A stretch of 64,000 nucleotides of DNA from an uncultured Muribaculum sp. Its GTDB lineage: Bacteria; Bacteroidota; Bacteroidia; Bacteroidales; Muribaculaceae. A program made the position numbers and the translations under genes. Below are positions 7,854 through 17,290 of the stretch, piece by piece (the first letter of the stretch is position 1; the number at the start of each line of letters is the position of its first letter). The stretch covers positions 34,737-98,736 of the forward strand of contig NZ_CAJTYX010000003.1 in assembly GCF_910583865.1 (NCBI RefSeq), read 5' to 3'. The notes beneath the pieces were generated by a model. That model saw only the letters and a program-made list of their open reading frames with translations. It ran no database searches and was not told where the DNA came from.

Positions 7854-10800
7854 AATAATATAGAATTGGGATTATAAATATGTTCAATAGGGTAGAGGTG
7901 AGTAATCCTCCCAGTATGACGATAGCCATAGGCGATTGTAATTCATTACCGGGATCTCCTCCGCGCAGGGCAAGAGGCGCGAGTGCCAATGCGGAAGTAA
8001 GCGCGGTCATCACTATGGGAAGCAGTCGGTCCGTGCTGCCACTGGCTATTCTTTCAGAAAGAGACAGGCCCTCGTGCTTTAATGAATTGTAGCGCGAGAT
8101 CAGCAGCATGCCGTTGCGTGTTGTAATTCCCAACAAGGATATAAAACCAATAATGGCCGGAATGTTCAGCTCTCCTGAAGTGACGCGCAGCATCAGCACG
8201 CCACCGATAATTGCCAAAGGCATGTTCACCAATATGATCAGCGACTCGGTAAGGTCATGGAATTCCATATATAGCAGAAGCAAGATGATTACAAGAGCAC
8301 CGATGGAGGCCAACACGAGTGTGCGTGTGGCAGCGGCTTCGCTTTCAAATTGTCCGCTGTACACGATATTGTATCCTTCCGGCACTGTCACTTTCTCTTC
8401 TATCGCGCGACGTGCGTCATCGACCGTACCGCGCAGGTCGCGTCCATCTACATTGGCCGATACCACGATACGTCGATTTAGATTCTCACGATTTATGGTG
8501 TTGGGGCCTCCGGTTGATACGATGTCGGCCACGTAAGACACAGGCACTGCGCCACGAGGTGTGTCGATAGTGAGATTCGACACTCCATCGATGCTTTCGC
8601 GCCCTCTGTCATCGCTCATAAGTTTTATTGAGCGAGGGATTCCATCGTCATACACCTTGCCTACTTCCGCTCCACCTATATTTACATCCACCCAACGGGC
8701 AAGCTGCCCTGGTGTGACTCCATAGTAGGCCATTGCAGCACGTCGTGGACGTAGTTCGAGGTGCGGCCGCTCAACCTGCTGTTCTACCGCTACGTCAGCA
8801 ATGCCTTTGACATCGCCGATAGCGTAGGATATATCCGTGGCCGTTCTGTGGAGGACCGACAGATCCGGACCGAATATCTTGATTGCAATCTGCGCCTCAG
8901 TTCCCGACAACATAGCATCTATGCGATGCGAGACAGGCTGACCGATCTCGATGTTGACACCGGGAATCTCCGCGAGACGATGACGGAGGTCTGCCGCCAC
9001 TTCAGAGCGGCTTCTCGATGAAAGCGTATAGGGCGCCTCGATCTCGCTGACGTTCACTCCGAGGGAATGTTCGTCGAGTTCGGCGCGCCCGGTCTTGCGT
9101 GCCACAGTATTTATCTCGGGAACCTCCATTATTATCTTCTCGGCGGTACGGCCGATGCGGTCGCTCTCCTCAAGGGAGATTCCGGGCATAGCACTGATGT
9201 TGATGGTGAAAGAACCTTCATTAAACGGTGGAAGGAAACTTCTTCCAAGAGTAAATATCATGAACATGGATACAGCGAACAATACTCCCACGCACCATAA
9301 TATGGCGCGCTTGTGGCGCATGCTGCTGGCAAGCCCCTTTCCGTACGTCCGTCGCAGCCATGCGGCGGCAATAGGCTCCTTGTCGGCAGAACGTGCCGCG
9401 GATTTATCAAGCAGATAGCTGCATAACACGGGCGTCAACGTCAGCGCCACGATTGTTGAAGCGATAAGCGATATGATGAACGCAATTCCCAGCGAGCCGA
9501 GCAAGCGTCCTTCGATTCCATGGAGGAAAAAGAGCGGGAGGAAGCTTGCCATGATGATGAGCGAGGAGTTGAATATAGGCATACGCACCTCACGCGAGGC
9601 TTCGTAAACGACGCTTATCACATTGCGCCTCTCCTCCTCCGGCAATGCCCTGTTGGCCCGTAGCCGTTTGTAGACATTCTCCACATCGACTATCGCGTCA
9701 TCGACAAGCGACCCTATCGCTATGGCGATACCTCCAAGAGTCATAGTATTGATGGTAAGTCCGAGCAAATGCAGTACGAGTATTGTCACAATGATTGACA
9801 TCGGTATGGCGATTACCGACACGAGTGTGGTGCGGATATCCATGAGGAAGAAGAAAAGCACTACAATCACGAATATTGCTCCTTCAAAAAGAGACTGCTG
9901 TAGGTTGCTCACCGAACTGTCGATGAAATCGGCCTGCCGGAAGATGTCCGTCGATATGTTCATGCCTTTGGGCAGTGTCGGGGCGAGCTGTGCGAGCTTA
10001 TCTTCGATTGCTTTTGTAAGGCGCGTAGTGGAAGCCCCGCTCTGCTTGCTCACTGTGAGCAACACAGCTTCACGTCCACGTTCGCCTGCGGCTCCTATAC
10101 GGGGAGTGGCGCCACCTCGCTCGATTACAGCGATATCGCCGAGAGTGACCGGCGTACCTGACGTCGGGTCGGAAGAATCGCCAATAATCTTCACAACCGT
10201 CATGGCAAGATCCTCGACACGTTCGGTGGCGATGCTCCCCTTGACGAGATATTCGTTTCCAAAATCGCTCAGGCTCCCTCCTGAAGAATTGGTGTTGATG
10301 CCGTCGCATGCAGCGATCACCTCATCAAGGGTTATACCATAGTGACGCATGCGGGGAGCGTTGACTTTGATTTGTATCTCCTCCTCCTGACCTCCGAGCA
10401 CCGACACCTGAGCCACGCCTTCTATCGCGAGAAGGGCAGGGCGCAATTTACGGTCAGCTATGCTTCGAAGTTGCATGGTAGTGATTGAATCTGTCGCAAG
10501 AGAATCCGTGCGGCTTGTTAGCCCTATGATCAGTACTTCTCCAAGCACTGAAGTAGGAGGTCCCATCACCGGCACGCCTACTTCCGGAGGAAGCGAAGCA
10601 CCGATACCTGCCAGACGTTCCGAGATTCCCTGTCGTGCCTTATAGGGATCAACACCCCAGTCATGTTCAATCCATACGACGGAGAACCCTGCTGAGCTGG
10701 AAGAGCGTACTCTTCGTACTCCGGGAGCACCCCCCATGGCGGTCTCAATCGGATACGTAACAAGTTTCTCCACCTCTTCAGGAGCAAGCCCCCGAGCCTC

Positions 10801-10959
10801 TGTCATTATGGCTACGGTCGGAGCATTGAGATCGGGGAATATGTCCACATCAAACGTGTCTCGAAGCATGGCCACACATCCTCCGACCAACAAGAGTGCG
10901 GCTGTCAGCAGTACGAATTTGCGCCGGGACAGCGAGCCTTTAATTATTCGGTTAAGCAT
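7831..10959 (-). CDS. CzcA/CusA-family heavy-metal RND efflux pump
   Basis: Inner-membrane proton-driven pump, 1042 residues, the usual length for the HME-RND family. Seen: first helix KFVLLTAALLLVGGC, the periplasmic porter start FPDLNAPTVAIMTEA, and the fourth-helix proton-relay motif SLVDDAIVDVEN, which carries the conserved acidic pair of metal pumps. Twelve hydrophobic segments and two large periplasmic loops are apparent. Neighbouring His-rich adaptor supports divalent or monovalent metal export (Zn, Co, Ni or Cu/Ag); the specific ion cannot be read from sequence. Confidence 0.93.
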   Translation of the reverse strand: MLNRIIKGSLSRRKFVLLTAALLLVGGCVAMLRDTFDVDIFPDLNAPTVAIMTEARGLAPEEVEKLVTYPIETAMGGAPGVRRVRSSSSAGFSVVWIEHDWGVDPYKARQGISERLAGIGASLPPEVGVPVMGPPTSVLGEVLIIGLTSRTDSLATDSITTMQLRSIADRKLRPALLAIEGVAQVSVLGGQEEEIQIKVNAPRMRHYGITLDEVIAACDGINTNSSGGSLSDFGNEYLVKGSIATERVEDLAMTVVKIIGDSSDPTSGTPVTLGDIAVIERGGATPRIGAAGERGREAVLLTVSKQSGASTTRLTKAIEDKLAQLAPTLPKGMNISTDIFRQADFIDSSVSNLQQSLFEGAIFVIVVLFFFLMDIRTTLVSVIAIPMSIIVTILVLHLLGLTINTMTLGGIAIAIGSLVDDAIVDVENVYKRLRANRALPEEERRNVISVVYEASREVRMPIFNSSLIIMASFLPLFFLHGIEGRLLGSLGIAFIISLIASTIVALTLTPVLCSYLLDKSAARSADKEPIAAAWLRRTYGKGLASSMRHKRAILWCVGVLFAVSMFMIFTLGRSFLPPFNEGSFTINISAMPGISLEESDRIGRTAEKIIMEVPEINTVARKTGRAELDEHSLGVNVSEIEAPYTLSSRSRSEVAADLRHRLAEIPGVNIEIGQPVSHRIDAMLSGTEAQIAIKIFGPDLSVLHRTATDISYAIGDVKGIADVAVEQQVERPHLELRPRRAAMAYYGVTPGQLARWVDVNIGGAEVGKVYDDGIPRSIKLMSDDRGRESIDGVSNLTIDTPRGAVPVSYVADIVSTGGPNTINRENLNRRIVVSANVDGRDLRGTVDDARRAIEEKVTVPEGYNIVYSGQFESEAAATRTLVLASIGALVIILLLLYMEFHDLTESLIILVNMPLAIIGGVLMLRVTSGELNIPAIIGFISLLGITTRNGMLLISRYNSLKHEGLSLSERIASGSTDRLLPIVMTALTSALALAPLALRGGDPGNELQSPMAIVILGGLLTSTLLNIFIIPILYYYAQRRKK

Positions 10960-10964
10960 GTCAG

Positions 10965-12116
10965 TTAATGGTTATGGGAATGTCCTTCGGGAATTTTTCC
11001 ACTGTTCTCAGCCATTTTTAGAATCATGGCTCCATTGATTACTACGCTGTCATCGGCCATCAGGCCAGACCTGACCTCAACATTTTTTCCGTCGGTCACT
11101 CCAAGCTTAAGCCTCCTCTTCTCATAGCCATGGTCTCCAACCTTCACGTAGGCGAAATGTTCTCCTTCGGTCTCCACGACCGCACCACATGGAATCAAGC
11201 AAGTTTTCCCAATGCTGTCATTGCTAAGTTTTACCCATACGTCGGCATATGAGCCTGCGACGAGCGAGCCATCATTGGGCACAGAGAAATAAACCGGCAT
11301 GTATGCGCCGACAGCGGCTGACGAGCCTTTCATGTCGGATAGAAATGAGCCTCCCAGACCACCTACCGACCGCACCTGATCCGAGTTGTCTGGGGTAATG
11401 AAATTGGCATCGTTAATTCTGTCGACGTATCCACGCATCGACAACGGGAAATCGACCTTTAGAAGAAGGCGGCTATCGGTGGCAGTCTCTACTATCGGTG
11501 CTCCGGCATCCACCCATTGACCGTCGGCCACGAGGATTTTGGTAACGGTGGCCTTCTGAGGTGCTACTACGCCGCTTCCTGTTGCATGTCCGCTATATGA
11601 AGCACTAAGTTTTCGCACATTGGCAAGCGCGGCCTGATATTCGCGTTCACTCACGATACCGTCCTTGCGAAGAGGTTCAATTCGTGCTAATTCCTTTTTT
11701 GCTGCGTCGAGTTCCTCGGCAGCTATGGCATTGGCGTCGCCGCCGGCCATCCCTTTTCCGCTCACTGACGCTATGCTTTCGCCGGGGCGCAATAAAGCCC
11801 CTACCACTATGGCAGGAGACAATCTTACGATTCCGGACGAACGTGACGACAATATCTGACGGCCGGTGCCGGGCAGTGCTTCAAGCACCCCCCACGCCGG
11901 AATCACATTTTGCGTCTCACTGTCTCCGACGCGGGATATTTCTACCCCGAAGAGTTCCGCGGAGTGGGGGGAGAGTACGATTTCTTCGGCTGAATGTTCG
12001 TCACGACTTTCATCTTTATGGTCATCGTGCACGGAACAAGAGATCAGACTTGAAAAAACAAATGTTGCCGTAAGTGCATACGCACTCCGGCAATAAGGGA
12101 TATTCACGTATTTCAT
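10965..12116 (-). CDS. RND efflux periplasmic adaptor (lipoprotein)
   Basis: Membrane-fusion protein linking the RND pump to the TolC channel. I start it at 12116 (383 residues) because a TAnnTTTG box at 12139-12146 would place transcription start after the alternative ATG at 12134. The N-terminus is a lipoprotein signal with lipobox LISC, followed by a His/Asp-rich stretch (CSVHDDHKDESRDEHSAEE). The C-terminus ends GHSHNH. Both His-rich ends suggest direct metal binding. The central part has lipoyl/HlyD-type half motifs and an alpha-hairpin. The pump gene follows after 5 bp. Confidence 0.88.
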   Translation of the reverse strand: MKYVNIPYCRSAYALTATFVFSSLISCSVHDDHKDESRDEHSAEEIVLSPHSAELFGVEISRVGDSETQNVIPAWGVLEALPGTGRQILSSRSSGIVRLSPAIVVGALLRPGESIASVSGKGMAGGDANAIAAEELDAAKKELARIEPLRKDGIVSEREYQAALANVRKLSASYSGHATGSGVVAPQKATVTKILVADGQWVDAGAPIVETATDSRLLLKVDFPLSMRGYVDRINDANFITPDNSDQVRSVGGLGGSFLSDMKGSSAAVGAYMPVYFSVPNDGSLVAGSYADVWVKLSNDSIGKTCLIPCGAVVETEGEHFAYVKVGDHGYEKRRLKLGVTDGKNVEVRSGLMADDSVVINGAMILKMAENSGKIPEGHSHNH

Positions 12117-12138
12117 TGGGAGTTTGGATTTCATGGCA

Positions 12139-12146
12139 CAAATTTA
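12139..12146 (-). promoter_or_regulatory. -7 box of the metal-efflux operon
   Basis: TAAATTTG on the minus strand matches TAnnTTTG and lies 22 bp before the chosen adaptor start codon. Confidence 0.5.
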
Positions 12147-12208
12147 TGTAAATCCGCGTGCAACTCTGTTGCAAACCATAAAACCCATAGACGAGCCGTG
12201 AAATCAGA

Positions 12209-12853
12209 CTACTCAAAGACGATTTCTCCGAAATATTCCGGCAAATGAAAGTCGGGGATCGGCTTTCTGATAGGCCTCCACGAAAGGAAGTGCGGAACCG
12301 GAAGCTTATCGCCGCATTTATAGAAATTCGCCTTGGCGGCCTTTCCCCGGAGGTCTTGTATGTCATCGTTGAAAAACGCCTTGACCGGCACAACAAGCCT
12401 CATGCTCCATACTTCCGGGGCATTGCGGTTATCGAACGGTTCGATGTCGGGTATTGAAGGCGAACGCCTGATAAGACCCACCTGCTCCTGACTGGAATAC
12501 ATGCGTTCATTGCGATCAGGTCCGCATGCGAGAAGAACTTTCCCGACACAATTACATTCGATGTTGTAGTAATGGGAGTCATCGAACGCAATGAACATCT
12601 CCACGCATGAATCCTCCCATACATGCCAGTTATCCATGCCGGCCATGGCTCGTACATGATCTTCTTTCACGATATATTCAACCATGATACTGCTGCCGTT
12701 ATGCGCCATGCGGAATCGCACATCCGGCCTGTATGGATATTCTTCAGGCCAATTGACCTCGGATATCGGAAAATGCTGAATCCCCTCTCTGTCGAACAGT
12801 TCGGAAAGATTCGTCACGTCCACATACATCTCATCAATATACTTTACTACCAT
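12209..12853 (-). CDS. CBM9-like carbohydrate-binding protein
   Basis: Cytosolic-looking 214-residue protein without signal peptide, resembling the carbohydrate-binding family 9-like proteins common in Bacteroidales. Recognisable traits: DVRFRMAHNGSSIMVEYIVKEDHVRA, VWEDSCVEMFIAFDD and WSMRLVVPVKAFF, which follow the CBM9/DOMON-like beta-sandwich pattern. Ligand unknown. It sits downstream of the HTH regulator on the same strand with a 50-bp gap. Confidence 0.7.
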   Translation of the reverse strand: MVVKYIDEMYVDVTNLSELFDREGIQHFPISEVNWPEEYPYRPDVRFRMAHNGSSIMVEYIVKEDHVRAMAGMDNWHVWEDSCVEMFIAFDDSHYYNIECNCVGKVLLACGPDRNERMYSSQEQVGLIRRSPSIPDIEPFDNRNAPEVWSMRLVVPVKAFFNDDIQDLRGKAAKANFYKCGDKLPVPHFLSWRPIRKPIPDFHLPEYFGEIVFE

Positions 12854-12903
12854 AATTTTTTAATTTACCGGATTAAAGGTACGGATTTTGGATTATATCA
12901 TGA

Positions 12904-13494
12904 TTATTTTTCCGGAATAAAAGTTTCAAAACTTTGATCGCTATAAAACACCATTATGCTCACGACTCTGCGTGGAGGGACAGCCGGCTCTTTTGCAAGG
13001 CGATGTTGATGCCCTGATGTCGGAGTCGCATCCTCAGGACTATTGGATTCTTCCATCGACGCCGCTTCCCGGACCGGAACGGTAAAAGGGATAGGAGCAG
13101 CCACGAATCCCGGACCATCAATGCGGGGAGGCATAGGCGTCTGCATAGATTGATTGAAATCCGTGACACTCACCGGAGTCGTCTCCGGCATGGTATCAAG
13201 TTTATTTGCAGGGTTTTCCGAGAATGGGGGTGGGGGATTCACGCCATTTTCAGCCTCTGAGATTGCTATATTTCCAGATGTCAGCATATCCCCCTCGCCA
13301 AACATCAGCCACAACACCGATAACTGTGGGAATGATTCATGGATTTTCGTAATCACCTCATCACTTACCTTACGGTTGCGTCCACGAAGCAACTGTGAAA
13401 AGGATGGACGCGGGATACCACATGCATCAGCAAACTGTGTGCTTTGCAAGCCTGAGTAGTCAATGAATTCTTTTAAGCGGGTGGCAATATCCAT
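12904..13494 (-). CDS. XRE-family helix-turn-helix regulator
   Basis: DNA-binding protein of 196 residues. Residues about 5-60 form a Cro/cI-type HTH (LKEFIDYSG, TQFADACGIPRPSFSQLLRG, KVSDEVITKIHESFP). The middle ~100 residues are Pro/Ser/Glu-rich and look disordered, and the end (RRVVSIMVFYSDQSFETFIPEK) is a short folded tail. The start is supported by a TAnnTTTG box 32 bp upstream. The large TTTGCAAA-rich region directly upstream is a candidate operator cluster. Confidence 0.8.
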   Translation of the reverse strand: MDIATRLKEFIDYSGLQSTQFADACGIPRPSFSQLLRGRNRKVSDEVITKIHESFPQLSVLWLMFGEGDMLTSGNIAISEAENGVNPPPPFSENPANKLDTMPETTPVSVTDFNQSMQTPMPPRIDGPGFVAAPIPFTVPVREAASMEESNSPEDATPTSGHQHRLAKEPAVPPRRVVSIMVFYSDQSFETFIPEK

Positions 13495-13525
13495 ATCGGT
13501 ATTCGTATTTGCAATTTTACCGATG

Positions 13526-13533
13526 CAAATGTA
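13526..13533 (-). promoter_or_regulatory. -7 box of the HTH regulator gene
   Basis: Minus-strand TACATTTG. The TTTGCA half-sites at 13508-13513 and 13524-13529 flank or overlap it, a layout that suits autoregulation. Confidence 0.5.
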
Positions 13534-14302
13534 AAGCTTTATTTTGTAAATTGCAAATTTTTAATTTGCATTAATGAATTTCATTTTTCAAACCAGACAT
13601 TGCTCCGATTTGCAAACACATTCTATACAATCTTCAATATGTTATATTGTTGCTTTAACTTCTGCGCTCAATAATATGAATAATAAGTTATTATATCATA
13701 TATTTAAATGCAAAGGCGTACATCCTTGGTCGAATCGCCCAATTAGTTAAATATGCACTTAAATAGTTAAAGCTAATTAATATGAGTAATTGGTAATTGT
13801 GGATGATATTTTGGTATGTTAACGGCTTATTTTTGCATTTGAAAACAGTTTCAGCGTCTATTGGATAAACACCCCATACATGTCGAACAATTCAGTTTTA
13901 AGAATTATTTCACTAAAATAAATTTAGAGACGCAAATCCTATTTCTTAAAATCAATTGATTGCAATCGCAAATTGGATTAATTCGATATGCATTTGCACC
14001 CTAAATCACGTTCTTGTTTGCAAAACAATTCAATTGACATTTGCAAATATAACGCCAAATAATAGTGTTAAGATTTGCAAATAACATATTATTAACTATA
14101 CAATCCCCTTATACCCTGCATTTTAACATCCATTCACCTCTTTAATACACGAAATGTGAAATTTGCAAATAAATCGACATGTTTTAAAGCAGAAATTCCT
14201 TGGCGAAAAAGAACACGGCGTTTCCTGCGTTCCAGTTCAATGTATTATCACCTGAAAACGCCAATAGGAGTATGGCATTGACGAAACCCCACCATTATGG
14301 TA
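13534..14302. other. AT-rich gene-free region with TTTGCAAA palindromes
   Basis: No credible gene is seen in about 770 bp. Perfect ATTTGCAAAT palindromes occur at 14039-14048, 14073-14082 and 14161-14170, and TTTGCAAA at 13609-13616 and 14017-14024. Further TTTGCA or TGCAAA half-sites are at 13552, 13565, 13709, 13832 and 13993. A plus-strand TATTTTTG box is at 13828-13835. The region may hold an operator array, an unannotated AT-rich RNA, or a remnant of a lost element. Confidence 0.6.
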
Positions 14303-14337
14303 CAAAAAAAGCGGTATGCCGAATTTCGACACACCGC
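14303..14337 (-). terminator. uvrA terminator, copy 1 of a repeated hairpin
   Basis: Twenty-seven-base hairpin (14311-14337); read on the minus strand every position pairs by Watson-Crick or G-U, and an eight-base T run follows. The same 27-base sequence terminates the HdeD gene at 54988. Confidence 0.88.
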
Positions 14338-14367
14338 AGCACCTCATTAGTTCAATTATTCAGAGTT

Positions 14368-17283
14368 TCAGATTTTTGTATTTGATATATCAGCAAGTTC
14401 CTCCGCTATATATGCAGCTGTCGGAGACGAGCCTCCGGCTATCTCTTCGGGCGTTCCGATGGCCATTATCATTCCACCATCCCTTCCACCTTCCGGGCCC
14501 ATATCGATTACATGATCGGCACATTTTATCACGTCGAGATTATGCTCGATTACGATTACCGTGTTGCCCTTATCGACCAGGCGGTTCAACACACCGAGCA
14601 ATACGTTTATATCGTCGAAATGGAGTCCTGTAGTCGGTTCGTCGAGTATGAACATCGTGCGCCCAGTATCGCGTTTTGCAAGCTCCGTAGCAAGCTTTAC
14701 GCGCTGATTCTCGCCTCCTGACAGAGTATTGGACGGCTGCCCGAGCTTGATATACCCAAGGCCTATATCCTGCAATACCTGCAGCTTCTTGATTATTGAC
14801 GGTATTCCTGCGAAAAATTCCACAGCCTGGTTAATGGTCATATCAAGCACATCAGCGATTGATTTGCCCTTATACCGCACCTCAAGCGTCTCGCGGTTAT
14901 ACCTCTTTCCTCCGCAGACCTCGCATGGCACGAGCACATCAGGAAGGAAGTTCATCTCGATAGTCTTATACCCGTTGCCGTTGCATGCCTCACAACGTCC
15001 GCCGGCCACGTTGAATGAGAACCGCCCAGGCTTATAACCACGGATCTTTGCTTCCGGAAGGTTTACAAACAGCGCACGTATGTCGGAGAACGCACCGGTA
15101 TAAGTAGCGGGATTGGAACGTGGCGAACGGCCCAACGGAGATTGATCCACGGTCACTATCTTATCGATATTCTCAATTCCTTCGACTGCCTTATATGGCA
15201 GCGGCTCTTGTTGTGAATTGTAGAAGTGGCGGCTGAGGATCGGCTGGAGCGTACCGTTGATCAAACTCGATTTCCCGCTTCCTGAAACTCCGGCCACGCA
15301 TATGAGCTTGCCGAGAGGTATTTCAAGATCGACTCCTTTCAGGTTGTGGCCCGTGCAGCCATAGAGGCGGAGGTATTTTCCATTCCCCATACGCGGAGCC
15401 TTGTCACGCTTTATAACGCATGCGCCGTTCAGATAGCGTGCGGTAAGCGTGTCAGTGGCAAGCATCTCCTCAGGCGTGCCTGCAAAAACCACGTTGCCTC
15501 CTTTTCGTCCGGCTTTCGGCCCTATGTCGACAATGTAGTCAGCTTCAAGCATGATCTCTTTGTCATGTTCGACCACTATTATCGTATTGAAGGCGTCACG
15601 CAACCGTTTCAAAGAGTCGATCAGCCGTTTGTTGTCGCGCTGGTGCAGACCTATGCTCGGCTCATCGAGAATATACATTACATTTACGAGTTCCGAGCCA
15701 AGCTGGGTCGCGAGGCGGATACGCTGGCTCTCGCCGCCCGACAAGGTAGCGGAAGCCCGGTCGAGTGACAGATAATGTAGTCCCACATCAACAAGGAACC
15801 GGAGGCGTGAACGTATCTCCTTGAGTATCTCTCCACCCACCATACGGCTGCGTGAATCGAGCCGCTCCTCGACATGGCATGCCCATTCATAGAGTTCGCC
15901 TATGTCCATGCGTGCAAGATCGGAGATATTTTTGTCATCCACGAAAAAATGCAGGGCTTCGCGGTTGAGACGTCGCCCCTCGCACTCGGGACATGTTGCC
16001 CTTGAATAGAACTGACCGCTCCATTTTTGGGCTTTACTGCCTGCGTCATCAGATTGCTGTAGCTCGATATATTTCAGGATTCCGTCATAACTATGGAAAT
16101 AGCTGAAAGTACTTTGGCCATCGGTTTTCAGATTCAGCCATTCGTCCGTGCCGTTCAGAATATCATTCAAGGCTTCTTCCGGCAGTTCTGATATCGGTGT
16201 CTTTATAGTGCAACCGTATTTCTCACATATTGCCGAAATCTGCCAGAAAATCATATTATTCTTATATGCGCCTAATGCCGTTATCCCACCTTTGTATATC
16301 GACTTCGACGGGTCGGGGATGAGTTTCTGACGGTCGATTATGTTAACATAACCGAGACCTTTGCAGCATTGGCAGGCGCCTTGCGGAGAGTTGAACGAGA
16401 AATTATGCGGCGCCGGCTCGCGATATGATATTCCGCTCTCCGGATCCATAAGCATCTGGCTGTAGTGGCCTATGCTTTCGTCGTCTACATCGTAGACCAT
16501 CATTTGTTTGTCACCCTGCCGTAGGGCATTCTCCACGGAATCATACAGGCGTGTCGAATCCTTCGCGCCCACCTTCAGTCTGTCTACCACGAGTTCTACG
16601 GAATGGTTCTTGTAGCGGTCGAGCTTCATTCCGAATGTTATTTCGCGGAGTTCACCGTCGACCCTCACCGTAAGATACCCTTTCTTGCGTAGCTGCTCGA
16701 AGAGTTCCTTGTAGTGTCCCTTGCGGTTCTTCACAAGAGGGGCGAGAATGTATATCTTACGCCCGTCATATTTGGAAAGGATCAGCGACACTATTTTTTC
16801 TGCGGTATATTTCTCCATGGTCTTTCCGGTGAGATAGCTGCGTGCCACCCCTATGCGGGCATAGAGCAATCGCATGTAGTCGTACACCTCTGTGGTAGTG
16901 CCTATGGTGCTTCGCGGATTGCGGTTGATGGTTTTCTGTTCGATGGCTATTACGGGGCTTAGTCCGGTTATGCGATCCACGTCCGGTCTTTCGAGCGAAC
17001 CGAGCATGTTACGGGCATAAGCGGAAAATGTCTCTATGTATCGGCGCTGTCCTTCCGCAAAGATGGTATCGAACGCCAGGCTCGATTTGCCGCTTCCGCT
17101 CAGACCGGTTATCACCGTAAGGGAATTATGCGGTATGTCTACATCGATATTCTTGAGATTATGCACGCGTGCACCGAGCACCGAAAGTTTGTCGGTTCCG
17201 GGAATGGAAGCCTTTTCACGCGATGGAGCCGTTCCCGTGGAAACGACTCCATCGCTATCTGATAGTAGTGTATTATCTTTCAT
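14368..17283 (-). CDS. uvrA: Excinuclease ABC subunit A
   Basis: DNA damage-recognition ATPase of nucleotide excision repair, acting with UvrB. The 971-residue protein has the first Walker A GLSGSGKSSLAFDTI, the UvrA signatures LSGGESQRIRLATQ and LSGGENQRVKLATE, the second Walker A GVSGSGKSSLI, and zinc-finger cysteines CEACNGNGYK...CEVCGGKRYN. I start at 17283 (MKDNTLLS), 8 bp after the transglycosylase stop; an upstream in-frame codon would overlap that gene. Probably co-transcribed with the transglycosylase. Confidence 0.97.
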   Translation of the reverse strand: MKDNTLLSDSDGVVSTGTAPSREKASIPGTDKLSVLGARVHNLKNIDVDIPHNSLTVITGLSGSGKSSLAFDTIFAEGQRRYIETFSAYARNMLGSLERPDVDRITGLSPVIAIEQKTINRNPRSTIGTTTEVYDYMRLLYARIGVARSYLTGKTMEKYTAEKIVSLILSKYDGRKIYILAPLVKNRKGHYKELFEQLRKKGYLTVRVDGELREITFGMKLDRYKNHSVELVVDRLKVGAKDSTRLYDSVENALRQGDKQMMVYDVDDESIGHYSQMLMDPESGISYREPAPHNFSFNSPQGACQCCKGLGYVNIIDRQKLIPDPSKSIYKGGITALGAYKNNMIFWQISAICEKYGCTIKTPISELPEEALNDILNGTDEWLNLKTDGQSTFSYFHSYDGILKYIELQQSDDAGSKAQKWSGQFYSRATCPECEGRRLNREALHFFVDDKNISDLARMDIGELYEWACHVEERLDSRSRMVGGEILKEIRSRLRFLVDVGLHYLSLDRASATLSGGESQRIRLATQLGSELVNVMYILDEPSIGLHQRDNKRLIDSLKRLRDAFNTIIVVEHDKEIMLEADYIVDIGPKAGRKGGNVVFAGTPEEMLATDTLTARYLNGACVIKRDKAPRMGNGKYLRLYGCTGHNLKGVDLEIPLGKLICVAGVSGSGKSSLINGTLQPILSRHFYNSQQEPLPYKAVEGIENIDKIVTVDQSPLGRSPRSNPATYTGAFSDIRALFVNLPEAKIRGYKPGRFSFNVAGGRCEACNGNGYKTIEMNFLPDVLVPCEVCGGKRYNRETLEVRYKGKSIADVLDMTINQAVEFFAGIPSIIKKLQVLQDIGLGYIKLGQPSNTLSGGENQRVKLATELAKRDTGRTMFILDEPTTGLHFDDINVLLGVLNRLVDKGNTVIVIEHNLDVIKCADHVIDMGPEGGRDGGMIMAIGTPEEIAGGSSPTAAYIAEELADISNTKI

Positions 17284-17290
17284 AAGCTCG

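Noticed and set aside
13534..14302. Replication origin
   Set aside because: No cluster of DnaA boxes (TTATCCACA) is seen; the nearby genes are not origin-linked.
14200..14385. 61-residue plus-strand open frame after the AT-rich region
   Set aside because: It translates the repeated terminator hairpin; the same residues recur opposite the second copy at 54989, showing the similarity is of the DNA repeat.
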